A stretch of DNA of 64,000 nt from Catenulispora sp. EB89 (lineage in GTDB: Bacteria > Actinomycetota > Actinomycetes > Streptomycetales > Catenulisporaceae): assembly GCF_041261445.1 (NCBI RefSeq), contig NZ_JBGCCU010000015.1, forward strand, positions 62,001 to 126,000. The letters run 5' to 3'. Both the position numbers and the translations under genes were made by a program. The notes beneath the pieces are model-generated. The model worked only from the letters and a program-made list of their open reading frames with translations. It ran no database searches and was not told the DNA's origin. This document shows positions 52,444 through 61,124 of the stretch, one piece after another (the stretch's first letter is position 1; the number at the start of each line of letters is the position of its first letter).

Positions 52444-53186
52444 AGTGCTCCCCCTCGCCCGCGCCGCCGCGCGGTGGTGATGACAGTGGACAGATACGGC
52501 GCGGTGCCGATCGTGTCCGGGGCCAGATCCTCGACCGGCCCCACGACTTCCTCCGGCAGGCCCAGTGCGGCCCCGAATACGGTCTCGCCGCCGCGGCCCG
52601 CTTTCCGCACCGCGTCCAGCATCTCGGGCAGGAACCGGCCGCCCTTGTAGGCGACGACCGTGTCGAACGCCTCCAGCGCGCGCTCGTACGCCTCCAGGCC
52701 CGCGGTCATCGGGAACAGCGCCAGCACCTCGCGCCCCTCGGCCAGCACCGTTCCGGAACGCGAGGCGAGGTCCTGCATCGCGGTGATCCCGGGCACGGTC
52801 TCCACCGAGACCGACGGAATCAGGGTTCGAACAGTCTGCGCGAGATAGCTGAACGTCGAGTAGATGTTCGGGTCGCCGATGGTGGCGAAGGCGATGCGCT
52901 CGGCACCGTCGTCGAAGGCCGCGACGACCGCGCGCGCCGCCTCGTCCCAGGCGTTCAGGCGTTCGGCGGTGCGTCCGCCGCGGTCGGACAGCGCGAACGG
53001 GACGGCGCGGATCGTGTCGCCGTCGATGTGTGCGCGAACGGTGGCCTCGGCGCGTCCCGGCCCCTCCGGACCGTCGGCGAGTATGGGCACGAACACGACA
53101 TCAGCAGCCTGCAACACCCGGACGGCCTTCACCGTCACCAGATCCGGGTCGCCGGGGCCGACCCCGACACCGGTGAGCAGTCGCAT
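52440..53186 (-). CDS. cobI: Precorrin-2 C20-methyltransferase CobI
   Basis: A 248-residue tetrapyrrole methylase. MRLLTGVGVGPGDPDLVTVK, FVPILADG, FATIGDPNIYSTFSYLAQTV and VPGITAMQDLAS are CobI/CbiL motifs. ATG 53186 begins right at the conserved strand. A second in-frame ATG at 53201, overlapping the cobB stop, would add five residues encoded by a duplicated 15-bp unit. Confidence 0.94.
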   Translation of the reverse strand: MRLLTGVGVGPGDPDLVTVKAVRVLQAADVVFVPILADGPEGPGRAEATVRAHIDGDTIRAVPFALSDRGGRTAERLNAWDEAARAVVAAFDDGAERIAFATIGDPNIYSTFSYLAQTVRTLIPSVSVETVPGITAMQDLASRSGTVLAEGREVLALFPMTAGLEAYERALEAFDTVVAYKGGRFLPEMLDAVRKAGRGGETVFGAALGLPEEVVGPVEDLAPDTIGTAPYLSTVITTARRRGRGGAL

Positions 53187-53215
53187 CACACCACCCCGCA
53201 TCACACCACCCCGCA
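53186..53215 (-). repeat. Perfect 15-bp tandem duplication at the cobB/cobI junction
   Basis: Two exact head-to-tail copies, 53186-53200 and 53201-53215. On the minus strand each copy supplies a TGA followed at once by ATG (TGATG), so cobB's stop and cobI's start exist in duplicate, in frame. Confidence 0.9.
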
Positions 53216-54577
53216 GCTCTCGACCAGCCGCCGGGCGATCGACGGCGCGCCGGCCCAGTGCAGATGGAGGTAGGAGGCGTGGATCCGGCTGCCGGCGAAG
53301 CCTTCGGTGACAGCTCCCCCGTTGCGGCGCCAGTGCCAGGCCGGGGGCGAGCCGGCGGAGGGGCTGACGGCGGTGCGGTGGAATTCGTGCCCTGACACGC
53401 GGGTGCCGGCCGCGGCGAGCACCGACTCCGAGGCGGCCACGGCGTGCCGGTAGCCGAGGGTGAGGCGGTCGGTCATGACGGCTTCGGCGTCCACGACCCC
53501 GCACATCGGCAGACCGTCCAGGCTCTTGCCGAGATACAGCAGGCCGGCGCACTCGGCGGCGATCGCGCCGCCGAGGCGCGCGAACTCGGAGACGTTCTCG
53601 CGCAGCGCGTCGTTCGCGGCCAGTTCGGGGGCGTAGACCTCGGGGAAGCCGCCGCCGATCACCAGGCCGCCGATCCGCTCGGGCAGGGCCTCGTCGTGCA
53701 GCGGGTCGAAGGGGCAGACCTCGGCGCCGGCGGCCGCGAGCAGTTCGGCGTTCTCGGCGTAGGAGAAGGTGAATGCGGGCCCTGACGCTATCGCGATGCG
53801 CGGGCGCGGTCGGGCGCCGCGGCCCCGGCCGATCTCCTCGGCGGGGTCCCAGGCGGTGACGTCCAGCGCGGGCGCGCTGCGGGCCAGCCGGTAGACCTCG
53901 TCGAGCTGGACGCCGGCGTCGACCAGGGCGCCGAGGGCGTCGACCGCGGCCACGGACTCGGCGCGGCGTTCGGCGACGGGGACCAGGCCGAGGTGGCGCG
54001 AGGGGTTCGCGACGGCGGCGGCGCGGCGCAGCGCCCCGAGGACCGGCACGCCGAGCTCGTCCAGCGCCTCTGTCAGGATATTGCGATGATTCTCGGAGCC
54101 GACCCGGTTCAGGATCACGCCGGCGATGCGCACCTCGGGGTCGAACGCGCGGAATCCGTGCACCAGCGCGGCGACCGAGCGGCCCTGGGCGGCGGCGTCC
54201 ACGACGAACAGCACCGGCGCGTCGAGCAGCTTGGCGACCTGCGCCGTGGAGGCGAGATCGCCCTCGCCGGTCGCGCCGTCGTACAGGCCCATGACGCCCT
54301 CGATCACCGCCAGGTCGGCCCCGGCCGCGCCGTGCGCGAACAGCGGCGCGACGCGCTCGGTGCCGACCATGTAGGGGTCGAGGTTGCGGCCGGTGCGGCC
54401 GGCGGCCAGACCGTGGTAGCCGGGGTCGATGTAGTCCGGGCCGACCTTGAACGGGGCCACGGTGAAGCCGCGGCCTGTCAGGGCTTTGATGATGCCGGTG
54501 GCGATCGTGGTCTTGCCGTGGCCGGAGGCCGGGGCGGCGATGACGACGCGCGGGACGGCCAGCGGTGACGAGGTCAC
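53201..54577 (-). CDS. cobB: Cobyrinic/hydrogenobyrinic acid a,c-diamide synthase CobB
   Basis: A 458-residue glutamine-dependent amidase. The N-terminal ATP domain has APASGHGKTTIATGIIKAL and FKVGPDYIDPGYH; the C-terminal amidotransferase domain has GGFPEVYAPELAAN, the Cys in GAIAAECAGLLYLGKSL and the His near HASYLHLHW. GTG 54577 overlaps the cobO stop (GTGA). Confidence 0.95.
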   Translation of the reverse strand: MTSSPLAVPRVVIAAPASGHGKTTIATGIIKALTGRGFTVAPFKVGPDYIDPGYHGLAAGRTGRNLDPYMVGTERVAPLFAHGAAGADLAVIEGVMGLYDGATGEGDLASTAQVAKLLDAPVLFVVDAAAQGRSVAALVHGFRAFDPEVRIAGVILNRVGSENHRNILTEALDELGVPVLGALRRAAAVANPSRHLGLVPVAERRAESVAAVDALGALVDAGVQLDEVYRLARSAPALDVTAWDPAEEIGRGRGARPRPRIAIASGPAFTFSYAENAELLAAAGAEVCPFDPLHDEALPERIGGLVIGGGFPEVYAPELAANDALRENVSEFARLGGAIAAECAGLLYLGKSLDGLPMCGVVDAEAVMTDRLTLGYRHAVAASESVLAAAGTRVSGHEFHRTAVSPSAGSPPAWHWRRNGGAVTEGFAGSRIHASYLHLHWAGAPSIARRLVESCGVV

Positions 54578-55194
54578 CACTCGATGCCTTTCTGGCCCTT
54601 CTGACCGGCGTCCATGGGGTGCTTGACCTTGGTCATCTCGGTGACCAGGTCGGCGGCGTCGAGCAGCTCCGGCGCGGCGTCGCGGCCGGTGATGACGACG
54701 TGCTGGGTGCCCGGACGGTCGGCGAGGGTCTTCACCACGTCCTCGACGTCCACCCAGCCCCACTTCATCGGGTAGGTGAACTCGTCCAGGACGTACAGGC
54801 GGTAGGTCTCGGCGGCCAGGTCGGCTTTGATGCGCTCCCAGCCAGCGCGGGCGTTGTCGGCCTGCAGCTCGGGATCGGAGTGCAGGTCGCGCTGGATCCA
54901 CGACCAGCCCTCGCCCATCTTGTGCCAGTCGACGACGCCGCCCTGGCCGGTGCGCGCGTGCAGCTCGCCGAGCGCCTTGAGCGCGGTCTCCTCGCCGATG
55001 CGCCACTTGGCCGACTTGACGAACTGGAAGACGCCGATCGGCCAGCCCTGGTTCCAGCCGCGCAGGGCCAGGCCGAAGGCGGCGGTGGACTTCCCCTTGC
55101 CGGGGCCGGTGTGCACGATCGTCAGCGGCCGGTTGCGGCGCTGGCGCGTGGTGAGGCCGTCGTCGGGGACGTGTTCGGGTTGGCCCTGCGGCAT
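54574..55194 (-). CDS. cobO: Cob(I)yrinic acid a,c-diamide adenosyltransferase CobO
   Basis: A 206-residue CobA/CobO/BtuR-type enzyme adding the adenosyl ligand from ATP. TIVHTGPGKGKSTAAFGLAL is the P-loop, QFVKSAKWRIGEE, YVLDEFTYPMKWGW and VVITGRDAAPELLDAADLV are conserved. The ATG shares one base with the stop of the chelatase gene (TGATG). Confidence 0.96.
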   Translation of the reverse strand: MPQGQPEHVPDDGLTTRQRRNRPLTIVHTGPGKGKSTAAFGLALRGWNQGWPIGVFQFVKSAKWRIGEETALKALGELHARTGQGGVVDWHKMGEGWSWIQRDLHSDPELQADNARAGWERIKADLAAETYRLYVLDEFTYPMKWGWVDVEDVVKTLADRPGTQHVVITGRDAAPELLDAADLVTEMTKVKHPMDAGQKGQKGIEW

Positions 55195-57437
55195 CAGGCG
55201 GCCCTCCGGTCGGAGCGGGGTCGGTTGCCGTGCACCGCCGCGGTGAGCGCGTCGGCGGCGAGGTCGGTGAGCGGCAGATGGTCGGCGGCGAGGTCGGCGG
55301 CCAGGCGCGCGGCCAGGCCCAGGCGGACCGGGCCGGACTCGCAGTCGACGACGACGGCGCTGCCGCCGAGGGTGGCCACGGCCTGGCGGAGGTGGGCCGC
55401 GGCGCGGCGGGTGTCGGCGAGAGGGTCGGCTCCGGCGGCACGCGAGGCTGTTGCGCGCGGCGAGGCGGTCGCGCGCGGCGCGGCGGCGGACGATGACGAG
55501 GAGATCGCCTGCGTGGCGCGGCCGTCGGTGACGACGAGGACCAGCGGCCGGCGGTTCGGGTCGCGCATGCGCTCGACGCGCAAAACGTCAGCGGCTTGCA
55601 GCAGGCCGGCGGCGAGCGGAGTGCGGCCGCCGGTCGGGAGCGAGGTGAGGCGGGCGGCGCCGGCGTCGACGGACCAGGTCGGCGGGAGGGCGACTTCGGC
55701 GTCGCGGCCTCGGAAGGTGACCAGGCCGACCTTGTCGCGGCGCTGGTAGGCGTCGAGGAGGAGGGAGAGGATCGCGCCCTTGACGGCGGCCATGCGTTGC
55801 CGGGCGGCCATCGAGCCGGAGGCGTCTACTACGAACAGGACGAGATTGCCTTCGCGGCCCTCGCGGATCGGCTCGCGCAGGTCTTCGGAGCGCAGGCGGA
55901 TCGCGCCCTCGCGTCGGCCTCGGGCGACCTGCTCGGGCGCGGCGGCGCGGACGGTCGCGACGAGGTGGAGGCCGTGGGCTCCGGGACGTGCGCCGACCGT
56001 GCGGCCGCCGGTGGCGCGGGCGCGGGAGCGGCGGCCTTCGGCGCCGGTGCCGACGCCGGAGACCTGTAACAGGCGGGCTTTGAAGGGCTCGCTCGGAGTC
56101 GCCACTCCCTGCTCACCCGCGGCGGCAGAGCGCGGCCGGCGCGCGGCATCCGGAGCGGCTTCGGTCGACTCGACAGGAGAGTCCGCGCCGACCGCGTCGG
56201 GTCCGGCGGTGGCCTCGGGACCGGACTGCGGCGTGCGGGACCGCTCGGGATCGGTGTCCGGTGCGGCGGCGGCGCGCGGGTCGTTCGGCTGGTTCGGGGC
56301 GTCGGGAGTGTCGGAACCGTCGCCATCAGGGCCGCCGGGGCCAGGGCCGGGATCAGGGTCCTCATCCCCGTCCGCAGCATCATCCATGGCCTCGTCCAAG
56401 CGCTCCTCGTCCAGCCCCGGCGCGTCGAACGGATGCCGCCGTCGCCGGTGCGGCAGCGCCAGCATCGCCGCCTGGCGCACGTCCTCGGCGATGACCTCAG
56501 TCCGGCCGGCCCAGGCGGCGAGCGCCGTCGCGGCGCGTGCCGTGACCAGGTCCGCGCGCATCCCGTCGACCTCGAAGGCCGCGCAGATGCGGGTGATCCG
56601 CAGCAGTTCCGCGTCCGGCAGCGTCACCGACGGCAGCAGCGCACGCGCGGCCTCGATGCGTGCGGCCGTCTCCTTGTCCGCCTGCTCCCAGGCCGCGGCG
56701 AAGCCCTCCGGGTCGGCCTCGTACGCCAGTCGCCGACGCACGACCTCGGCGCGCTCGGCGGGGTCGCGGCTCGCGCGGACCTCGACGGTCAGGCCGAAGC
56801 GGTCGAGCAGTTGGGGCCGCAGCTCGCCTTCTTCCGGGTTCATCGTGCCGACCAGCAGGAAGCGTGCGGCGTGGGAGATCGAGACGCCTTCGCGCTCGAC
56901 GTGCGCGACGCCCATGGCGGCCGCGTCGAGGAGGAGGTCGACGAGGTGGTCGTGCAGGAGGTTGACCTCGTCCACGTAGAGCAGGCCGCGGTGCGCCGCC
57001 GCCAGCAGGCCCGGTTCGTAGGCCGCGACGCCGGAGGCCAGTACCTTCTCCAGGTCCAGGGAGCCCACGAGCCGATCCTCTGTCGCGCCGACGGGCAGCT
57101 CGACGAGGCGCGCCGGGTGGGACTGCGAGGCCACGGCGCCGGCCGCGGATGCGGAGGACGCTGAGGGTGCGGAGGGTGCGGAGGAAGCGGAGGACGCGGT
57201 GTGCGGGCCGTCGGGGCAGGCGGGGTCGGGCGCGGCGGGGTCGCAGGAGAAGCGGCAGCCGGGGACCACGGCGATCTGCGGCAGCACCGCGGCCAGGGCG
57301 CGCACGATCGTCGACTTCGCGGTGCCCTTCTCGCCGCGCACGAGGACGCCGCCGACGGCCGGGGACACGGCGTTCAGCAGCAGGGCCAGCCGGAGGTCGT
57401 CAAGACCCACGACGGCGGTGAACGGGTACGGCGGCAC
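55194..57437 (-). CDS. ChlI-ChlD-type fused chelatase subunit (putative cobaltochelatase)
   Basis: A 747-residue fusion starting at GTG 57437 behind GAGGAG. The N-terminal AAA+ domain (about 1-330) has [35 protein letters not shown] and [20 protein letters not shown]. An acidic Asp/Pro/Gly-rich linker (about 350-460) follows. The C-terminal von Willebrand A domain (about 540-745) carries the MIDAS motif DASGSM. It resembles Rv2850c-like putative cobaltochelatases; the large CobN partner is not in this window. First gene after the riboswitch. Confidence 0.93.
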   Translation of the reverse strand: MPPYPFTAVVGLDDLRLALLLNAVSPAVGGVLVRGEKGTAKSTIVRALAAVLPQIAVVPGCRFSCDPAAPDPACPDGPHTASSASSAPSAPSASSASAAGAVASQSHPARLVELPVGATEDRLVGSLDLEKVLASGVAAYEPGLLAAAHRGLLYVDEVNLLHDHLVDLLLDAAAMGVAHVEREGVSISHAARFLLVGTMNPEEGELRPQLLDRFGLTVEVRASRDPAERAEVVRRRLAYEADPEGFAAAWEQADKETAARIEAARALLPSVTLPDAELLRITRICAAFEVDGMRADLVTARAATALAAWAGRTEVIAEDVRQAAMLALPHRRRRHPFDAPGLDEERLDEAMDDAADGDEDPDPGPGPGGPDGDGSDTPDAPNQPNDPRAAAAPDTDPERSRTPQSGPEATAGPDAVGADSPVESTEAAPDAARRPRSAAAGEQGVATPSEPFKARLLQVSGVGTGAEGRRSRARATGGRTVGARPGAHGLHLVATVRAAAPEQVARGRREGAIRLRSEDLREPIREGREGNLVLFVVDASGSMAARQRMAAVKGAILSLLLDAYQRRDKVGLVTFRGRDAEVALPPTWSVDAGAARLTSLPTGGRTPLAAGLLQAADVLRVERMRDPNRRPLVLVVTDGRATQAISSSSSAAAPRATASPRATASRAAGADPLADTRRAAAHLRQAVATLGGSAVVVDCESGPVRLGLAARLAADLAADHLPLTDLAADALTAAVHGNRPRSDRRAA

Positions 57438-57489
57438 GCCGGATCAGCTCCTCACGGGTATCCACGCCCGACAGGTCTCTTCACAAGAA

Positions 57490-57509
57490 CACGCCGCGGG
57501 AGCGGCGTG
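57490..57509 (-). terminator. Expression-platform hairpin of the cobalamin riboswitch
   Basis: CACGCCGC and GCGGCGTG pair around a four-base loop. On the minus strand the stem is followed by TTCTTGTG, a weak T-run, and the chelatase start lies 52 bases on. It may terminate transcription when cobalamin is bound. Confidence 0.6.
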
Positions 57510-57668
57510 CCGGGGGACGGTCGTAGTCTCCTGACTCTCAGATCCGCGCGCCTGCCCGGCCTTCCCAGAACGCTGACGTCCCAGTGGCTTCGCAAGCGGG
57601 AGGCGCTCCCTGATCACAGTGGCGGGACCGTTCCGGATTCGCACCGGATTCCTGCCGACCATCCCGCG
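57510..57668 (-). promoter_or_regulatory. Cobalamin (AdoCbl) riboswitch
   Basis: Read leftward the RNA contains GGCAGGAATCCGGTGCGAAT, then GTCCCGCCACTGTGA, GAAGCCACTGGG, GGAAGGC and the B12 box AGTCAGGAGACTACGACCG at 57519-57537. These blocks come in the order and spacing of the cobalamin riboswitch core. It lies 72 bases before the chelatase gene and should shut down the 13-gene operon when adenosylcobalamin is plentiful. TTGACG at 57696-57701 (minus strand) is a candidate -35. Confidence 0.93.
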
Positions 57669-57757
57669 TGCAGCATCCCGCAGCGATCATCGGGCGTCAA
57701 ACCGCGCCCGGGCGGCGCCGGCTGGCGGAATGGCCGGTTCTATCCCTCAATGGGAGG

Positions 57758-57940
57758 GTGAGCGAGCGACGGCGCAGACCCCGTGTCCTGGGTGAATACG
57801 AGCTGGACGGTGGCGCGTTCGCGCTGGCGCGGGGTGAGCAACGCGACACCCCCACGTCCGCACCGCAGCAGCGGCTGCGCGCGCTCGGGCGGCCCGGGAC
57901 GCTGTGGCGGGCCGTGCTGCGCCGGATCCGGACGACCTGA
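57758..57940 (+). CDS. Small basic protein of unknown function
   Basis: A 60-residue reading frame from GTG 57758 with strong G/C third positions. MSERRRRPRVLGEYELDGGA is followed by an Arg/Leu-rich tail. It is divergent from the cobalamin riboswitch and convergent with the oxidoreductase gene. GGGAGG touches the GTG, so the start is doubtful. Function unknown; it may be real but is unproven. Confidence 0.45.
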   Translation: MSERRRRPRVLGEYELDGGAFALARGEQRDTPTSAPQQRLRALGRPGTLWRAVLRRIRTT

Positions 57941-57979
57941 CTCCGGGGAGAACTACACAAGGACTACAGCGGAACAGGA

Positions 57980-58627
57980 CTACAGCGGAGGCCCGTCCCC
58001 CGGGTCCTCCTGGTAGGAGTACCGCTGTTCCTTCCACGGGTCCCCGATGTTGTGGTACCCGCGCTCCTCCCAGAACCCGCGCCGGTCCGTCGTGAGGTAC
58101 TCGATCCCGCGAACCCACTTGGGGCCCTTCCACGCGTACAGGTGCGGCACGATCAGCCGCAGCGGGAAGCCGTGCTCGGGGGTGAGCGGGACGCCGGCGT
58201 AGTGCGTCGCGAACAGGACGTTCTCGCGCAGCAGATCCTCGATGCGCAGGTTCGAGCTGTAGCCGTACTCCGCCCAGACCGTGACGTGCGTCGCGTCCGG
58301 GGCCGGCGGCGCGAGCTCGAGGACGGTGCGGCCGCTGACGCCGCGCCAGGGGGCGTCCAGCATCGTGAACTTGGTGACGCAGTGGAAGTCGGCGGTCACC
58401 TCGACGGACGGCAGCGCCCCGAACTCCTCGTGGAACCAGATCGCCTGCGCGCCGTCGGCGGTGGCGCCCGTCACGCGGAAGTCCCAGGTCGCGGGCTTGA
58501 AGCGGGGCACCGGGCCGTAGTGCAGCACCGGCCACTCCCCGCGCTGCATGCGCTGGCCGGGCGGGAGCCGATCGTCGGACTGCACCGTCTCGCCTTCTGT
58601 GTCCACCCCTGATCCCGGCTGCCCCAT
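57980..58627 (-). CDS. Sulfite oxidase-like molybdopterin oxidoreductase
   Basis: A 215-residue single-domain protein of the sulfite oxidase/YedY fold. WPVLHYGPVPRF starts the domain; FHCVTKFTMLDAPWRGV holds the Cys that binds molybdenum; YGYSSNLRIEDLLRENVLFA, TPEHGFPLRLIVPHLY and KWVRGIEYL follow. No Tat signal is visible, so it is probably cytoplasmic. ATG 58627 fits a -10-like GACGAT seven bases upstream; an ATG at 58660 is the longer alternative. Confidence 0.9.
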   Translation of the reverse strand: MGQPGSGVDTEGETVQSDDRLPPGQRMQRGEWPVLHYGPVPRFKPATWDFRVTGATADGAQAIWFHEEFGALPSVEVTADFHCVTKFTMLDAPWRGVSGRTVLELAPPAPDATHVTVWAEYGYSSNLRIEDLLRENVLFATHYAGVPLTPEHGFPLRLIVPHLYAWKGPKWVRGIEYLTTDRRGFWEERGYHNIGDPWKEQRYSYQEDPGDGPPL

Positions 58628-58687
58628 GGGGACCATCGTCCCAGATGTGGTGCACCGCACGTACCGCGGGGACTTGGCAGGTGGCCG

Positions 58688-58710
58688 TTAGGTAGCTTAG
58701 GCTCCCCTAA
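58688..58710. promoter_or_regulatory. Iron box (DtxR/IdeR/DmdR type)
   Basis: TTAGG at 58688-58692 and TTAGGCTCCCCTAA at 58697-58710 match most of the 19-bp DtxR-family consensus (TTAGGTTAGGCTAACCTAA). It lies 40 bases before bfd, as expected for iron-dependent control of the ferredoxin-ferritin pair. Confidence 0.75.
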
Positions 58711-58749
58711 GTCTGCCGATCCCGAACCCGCCGAGCGCCGGAGCCCCGC

Positions 58750-59058
58750 TTGTACGCCTGCATATGCCACGCAGTGACCACCGCCGAGGTGGACGCCGTC
58801 GTCGCGCTAGGTGCCAAGTCGGTCAAGCAGGTGCGCAAGGCGACCGGCGCGGGCTCCGCGTGCGGGACCTGCGTGAAGCGGCTGAGCTGCCTGCTCGCCG
58901 CGGCCCGGGTCGCCGACTCGGCGCCGGTGGACTCGATGCCCGAGGCCGAGCGGCTGCCGGTGCCCGCGCCGACGCGCCCGGCACGCCCCGCGCTCCCGGC
59001 CCTCCCGGTGTTCGAGCACGCGCCGGACTGCCCGGCCGCGCTGCCGGCCCTGGGCTGA
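58750..59058 (+). CDS. bfd: Bacterioferritin-associated ferredoxin (Bfd-like)
   Basis: A 102-residue protein starting at TTG 58750. The [2Fe-2S] domain (residues 1-55) has CICHAVTTAEVDAVVALGA and GSACGTCVKRL, giving the C-x-C...C-x2-C pattern of Bfd. It reduces ferric iron stored in bacterioferritin. The last 45 residues are Pro/Ala-rich and unusual for Bfd. An iron box precedes it and bfr follows 118 bases on. Confidence 0.9.
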   Translation: MYACICHAVTTAEVDAVVALGAKSVKQVRKATGAGSACGTCVKRLSCLLAAARVADSAPVDSMPEAERLPVPAPTRPARPALPALPVFEHAPDCPAALPALG

Positions 59059-59176
59059 ACCCGCTGGTCATCCTCACGGCGGGGCACTTCGGCGAGCCCG
59101 AGGACGTCCCCATTCGGCGCAATCCGCGCACACGCCGTTACCTCCCGGATCGGCGGCTCTGGCAGTATCGGACGCC

Positions 59177-59659
59177 ATGCAGGGTGACAAGGACATCATC
59201 GCGTTCCTCAACGAGCAGCTCACAGCCGAACTGACGGCCATCAACCAGTACTGGCTGCACTACAAGCTGCAGGACAACCGCGGCTGGAAGAAGCTCGCCG
59301 AGTACACCCGCAGCGAGTCCATCGACGAGATGAAGCACGCGGACAAGCTCGCGGAGCGCATCATCTTCCTGGAGGGACTGCCCAACTTCCAGAAGCTGTT
59401 CCCGCTGGAAATCGGCCAGACCGTCACCGAGATGTTCAACGCCGACATGAAGGTCGAGGTCGCGGCCGTGGAGCGGCTGCGCAACGGCATCAAGCTGATG
59501 CGCGAGCGTGGGGACGTCACGTCAGCGAACCTGTTCGAGGAGATCCTCGCCGACGAGGAACACCACATCGACTACCTGGAGACCCAGCTGGACCTGATCG
59601 GCCAGCTCGGGGAGCCGCTGTACATCGCGCAGCTGGTGGAGCAGCCGGACGCGTCCTGA
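59177..59659 (+). CDS. bfr: Bacterioferritin
   Basis: A 160-residue four-helix iron-storage protein. Ferroxidase ligands E18, E51, H54, E94, E127 and H130 are all in place (LTAELTAINQYW, DEMKHADKLAERI, EEILADEEHHIDYLE), and M52 is the heme-binding Met. 24 subunits form a shell that oxidises and stores iron. CAGTAT nine bases before the ATG suggests its own leaderless promoter, so it may also be read without bfd. Confidence 0.96.
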   Translation: MQGDKDIIAFLNEQLTAELTAINQYWLHYKLQDNRGWKKLAEYTRSESIDEMKHADKLAERIIFLEGLPNFQKLFPLEIGQTVTEMFNADMKVEVAAVERLRNGIKLMRERGDVTSANLFEEILADEEHHIDYLETQLDLIGQLGEPLYIAQLVEQPDAS

Positions 59660-59675
59660 GACGGACGGCGGGGTC

Positions 59676-59703
59676 GGGAGAAGCCGGCGGGACGGTTTCT
59701 CCC
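59676..59703 (+). terminator. Hairpin after bfr
   Basis: GGGAGAA (59676-59682) pairs with TTCTCCC (59697-59703), 16 bases past the bfr stop. Confidence 0.55.
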
Positions 59704-59799
59704 GGGGGAAGCGGAACGCGGTATTCGCCATGGGGTGGAAACTCCCCCGTCGTCATACCTGCGAGCGCCTACGAGGCCGTCGCTGACGGCGCGGCCGTC

Positions 59800-60045
59800 C
59801 GCTCGACGATCCCCGGTTCGGGTGGGACAACTTCTTTTCGAAGGTGGTCGCGGCGTGCCGGACAAACCCCGGTCCAGGCCGTCGCCGAATTCCATGGTGC
59901 CGTCGGCGCTGATCAGATGGCACGGTTCGGCGAGTCCGATTCCGTCAGCGGAATCCTCACCGCCCTCGGCGCGTACCTCGGCAGGCCGAGCTACTGGGCG
60001 CACGACGCGCTCGCGCCCTGCTTCACCGAGCGCCGGATGGCTTAG
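59800..60045 (+). pseudogene. Frameshifted remnant of an unidentified gene
   Basis: High G/C third positions mark coding-like sequence that changes frame near 59860: first GWDNFFSKVVAAC in one frame, then VQAVAEFHGAVGADQMARF to the stop at 60043 in another (ending CFTERRMA). Neither part has a plausible start. With the hairpin above, this accounts for the gap 59660-60113. Family not recognised. Confidence 0.35.
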
Positions 60046-60113
60046 CCGGGGTCCGGACCCTGAGAAACCCTCGGGGTCGCCCCTGATGCGCCGGCGGCGA
60101 CTGGCGTGTGACC

Positions 60114-61124
60114 ATGGCTGGCATGCTGCGACCGTCCTCCGCCGGGGTGCGTGGTGCCTCCGGTCCGCTGCTGGTGGCTGTGGGCGTCGTGGTCGTGACG
60201 GCGCTCGACGGGCCCAGTTCCGCCGATCAGATGCGGGCTCTGATACCGCTGGCCGCGGTGGTGGTCGGCATGGTGCTGGTGCTGCGGGATCTGGCTGCGG
60301 AGCGGCGCGGGACGTGGCTCGGCGTGCGGGATCGGGGGCGGCGGGCGGTCGATGCCCGGACCGCGATCGGGGCGCTGGTCATCGGTGGTGCGCTGGTGCG
60401 GCTGCTGACGAATGGTGCTTCGTTCGCCGCGGAGACCAGTGCGGTCGTCGCGGCGCTCATCCTGTTCTCCGGCGGGGTGTTGATCGCGCTGCCGTATCTG
60501 CTGCGGGTGCTGCGCGATCTCGACGCCGAGCGGGCCGAGCGCATCCGCGCGCAGCAGTTCGGCGAGGTCGCGGCGCACATGCACGACTCGGTGCTGCACA
60601 CGCTGACGCTCATCCAGCGCGCCGATCCGGCTGACGTCGCGGGGCTGGCGCGGGCTCAGGAGCGAGAGCTGCGGGCCTGGCTCTACGACCGGCGAGGGCG
60701 GGCGGAGGACGGGACGGAGCCGGAGACGTTCGCGGCGGCGGTGCGGGCCGCGGCGGCCGAGGTGGAGGACCGGCACGGGGTGCGGGTCGAGGTGGTCGCG
60801 GTCGGGGACGCGGAGCTCGGGGACGGGCTCGGCGCGTGCGTCGCGGCCGCGCGCGAGGCGCTGGTGAACGCGGCGAAGTACGCCGGGGGCGCGCCGATCT
60901 CGGTGTTCGCGGAGGTGGAGGACGAGGGCTCGGCGGGGCAGCGGCGGGTCGCGGTCTACGTGCGGGATCGCGGGCCCGGCTTCGAGCTGGACGCGGTGGG
61001 GGCGGACCGGATGGGGATCCGGGAGTCGATCGTCGGGCGGATGGCGCGGCACGGCGGGGTGGCCGAGGTGCGGACGGCGCCAGGGGCCGGGACCGAGGTT
61101 CGATTGGAGATGCGCTGTGAGTGA
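60114..61124 (+). CDS. NarL-type sensor histidine kinase
   Basis: A 336-residue membrane kinase. Four hydrophobic segments (about 15-30, 42-58, 82-98, 105-130) form the sensor. The HisKA_3-like region has GEVAAHMHDSVLHTLTLIQR with the phospho-accepting His. A short ATPase domain has AREALVNAAKYAGG (N box) and VRDRGPGFELDAV, then GMGIRESI-like RMGIRESIVGRM. Its stop overlaps the regulator gene by eight bases. GTG 60108 is an alternative start. Confidence 0.93.
   Translation: MAGMLRPSSAGVRGASGPLLVAVGVVVVTALDGPSSADQMRALIPLAAVVVGMVLVLRDLAAERRGTWLGVRDRGRRAVDARTAIGALVIGGALVRLLTNGASFAAETSAVVAALILFSGGVLIALPYLLRVLRDLDAERAERIRAQQFGEVAAHMHDSVLHTLTLIQRADPADVAGLARAQERELRAWLYDRRGRAEDGTEPETFAAAVRAAAAEVEDRHGVRVEVVAVGDAELGDGLGACVAAAREALVNAAKYAGGAPISVFAEVEDEGSAGQRRVAVYVRDRGPGFELDAVGADRMGIRESIVGRMARHGGVAEVRTAPGAGTEVRLEMRCE

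Noticed and set aside
59735-60634. A 299-codon plus-strand frame across the bfr-kinase gap
   Set aside because: Its second half overlaps the kinase gene out of frame and the translation is Arg/Gly/Ala-rich with no domain.
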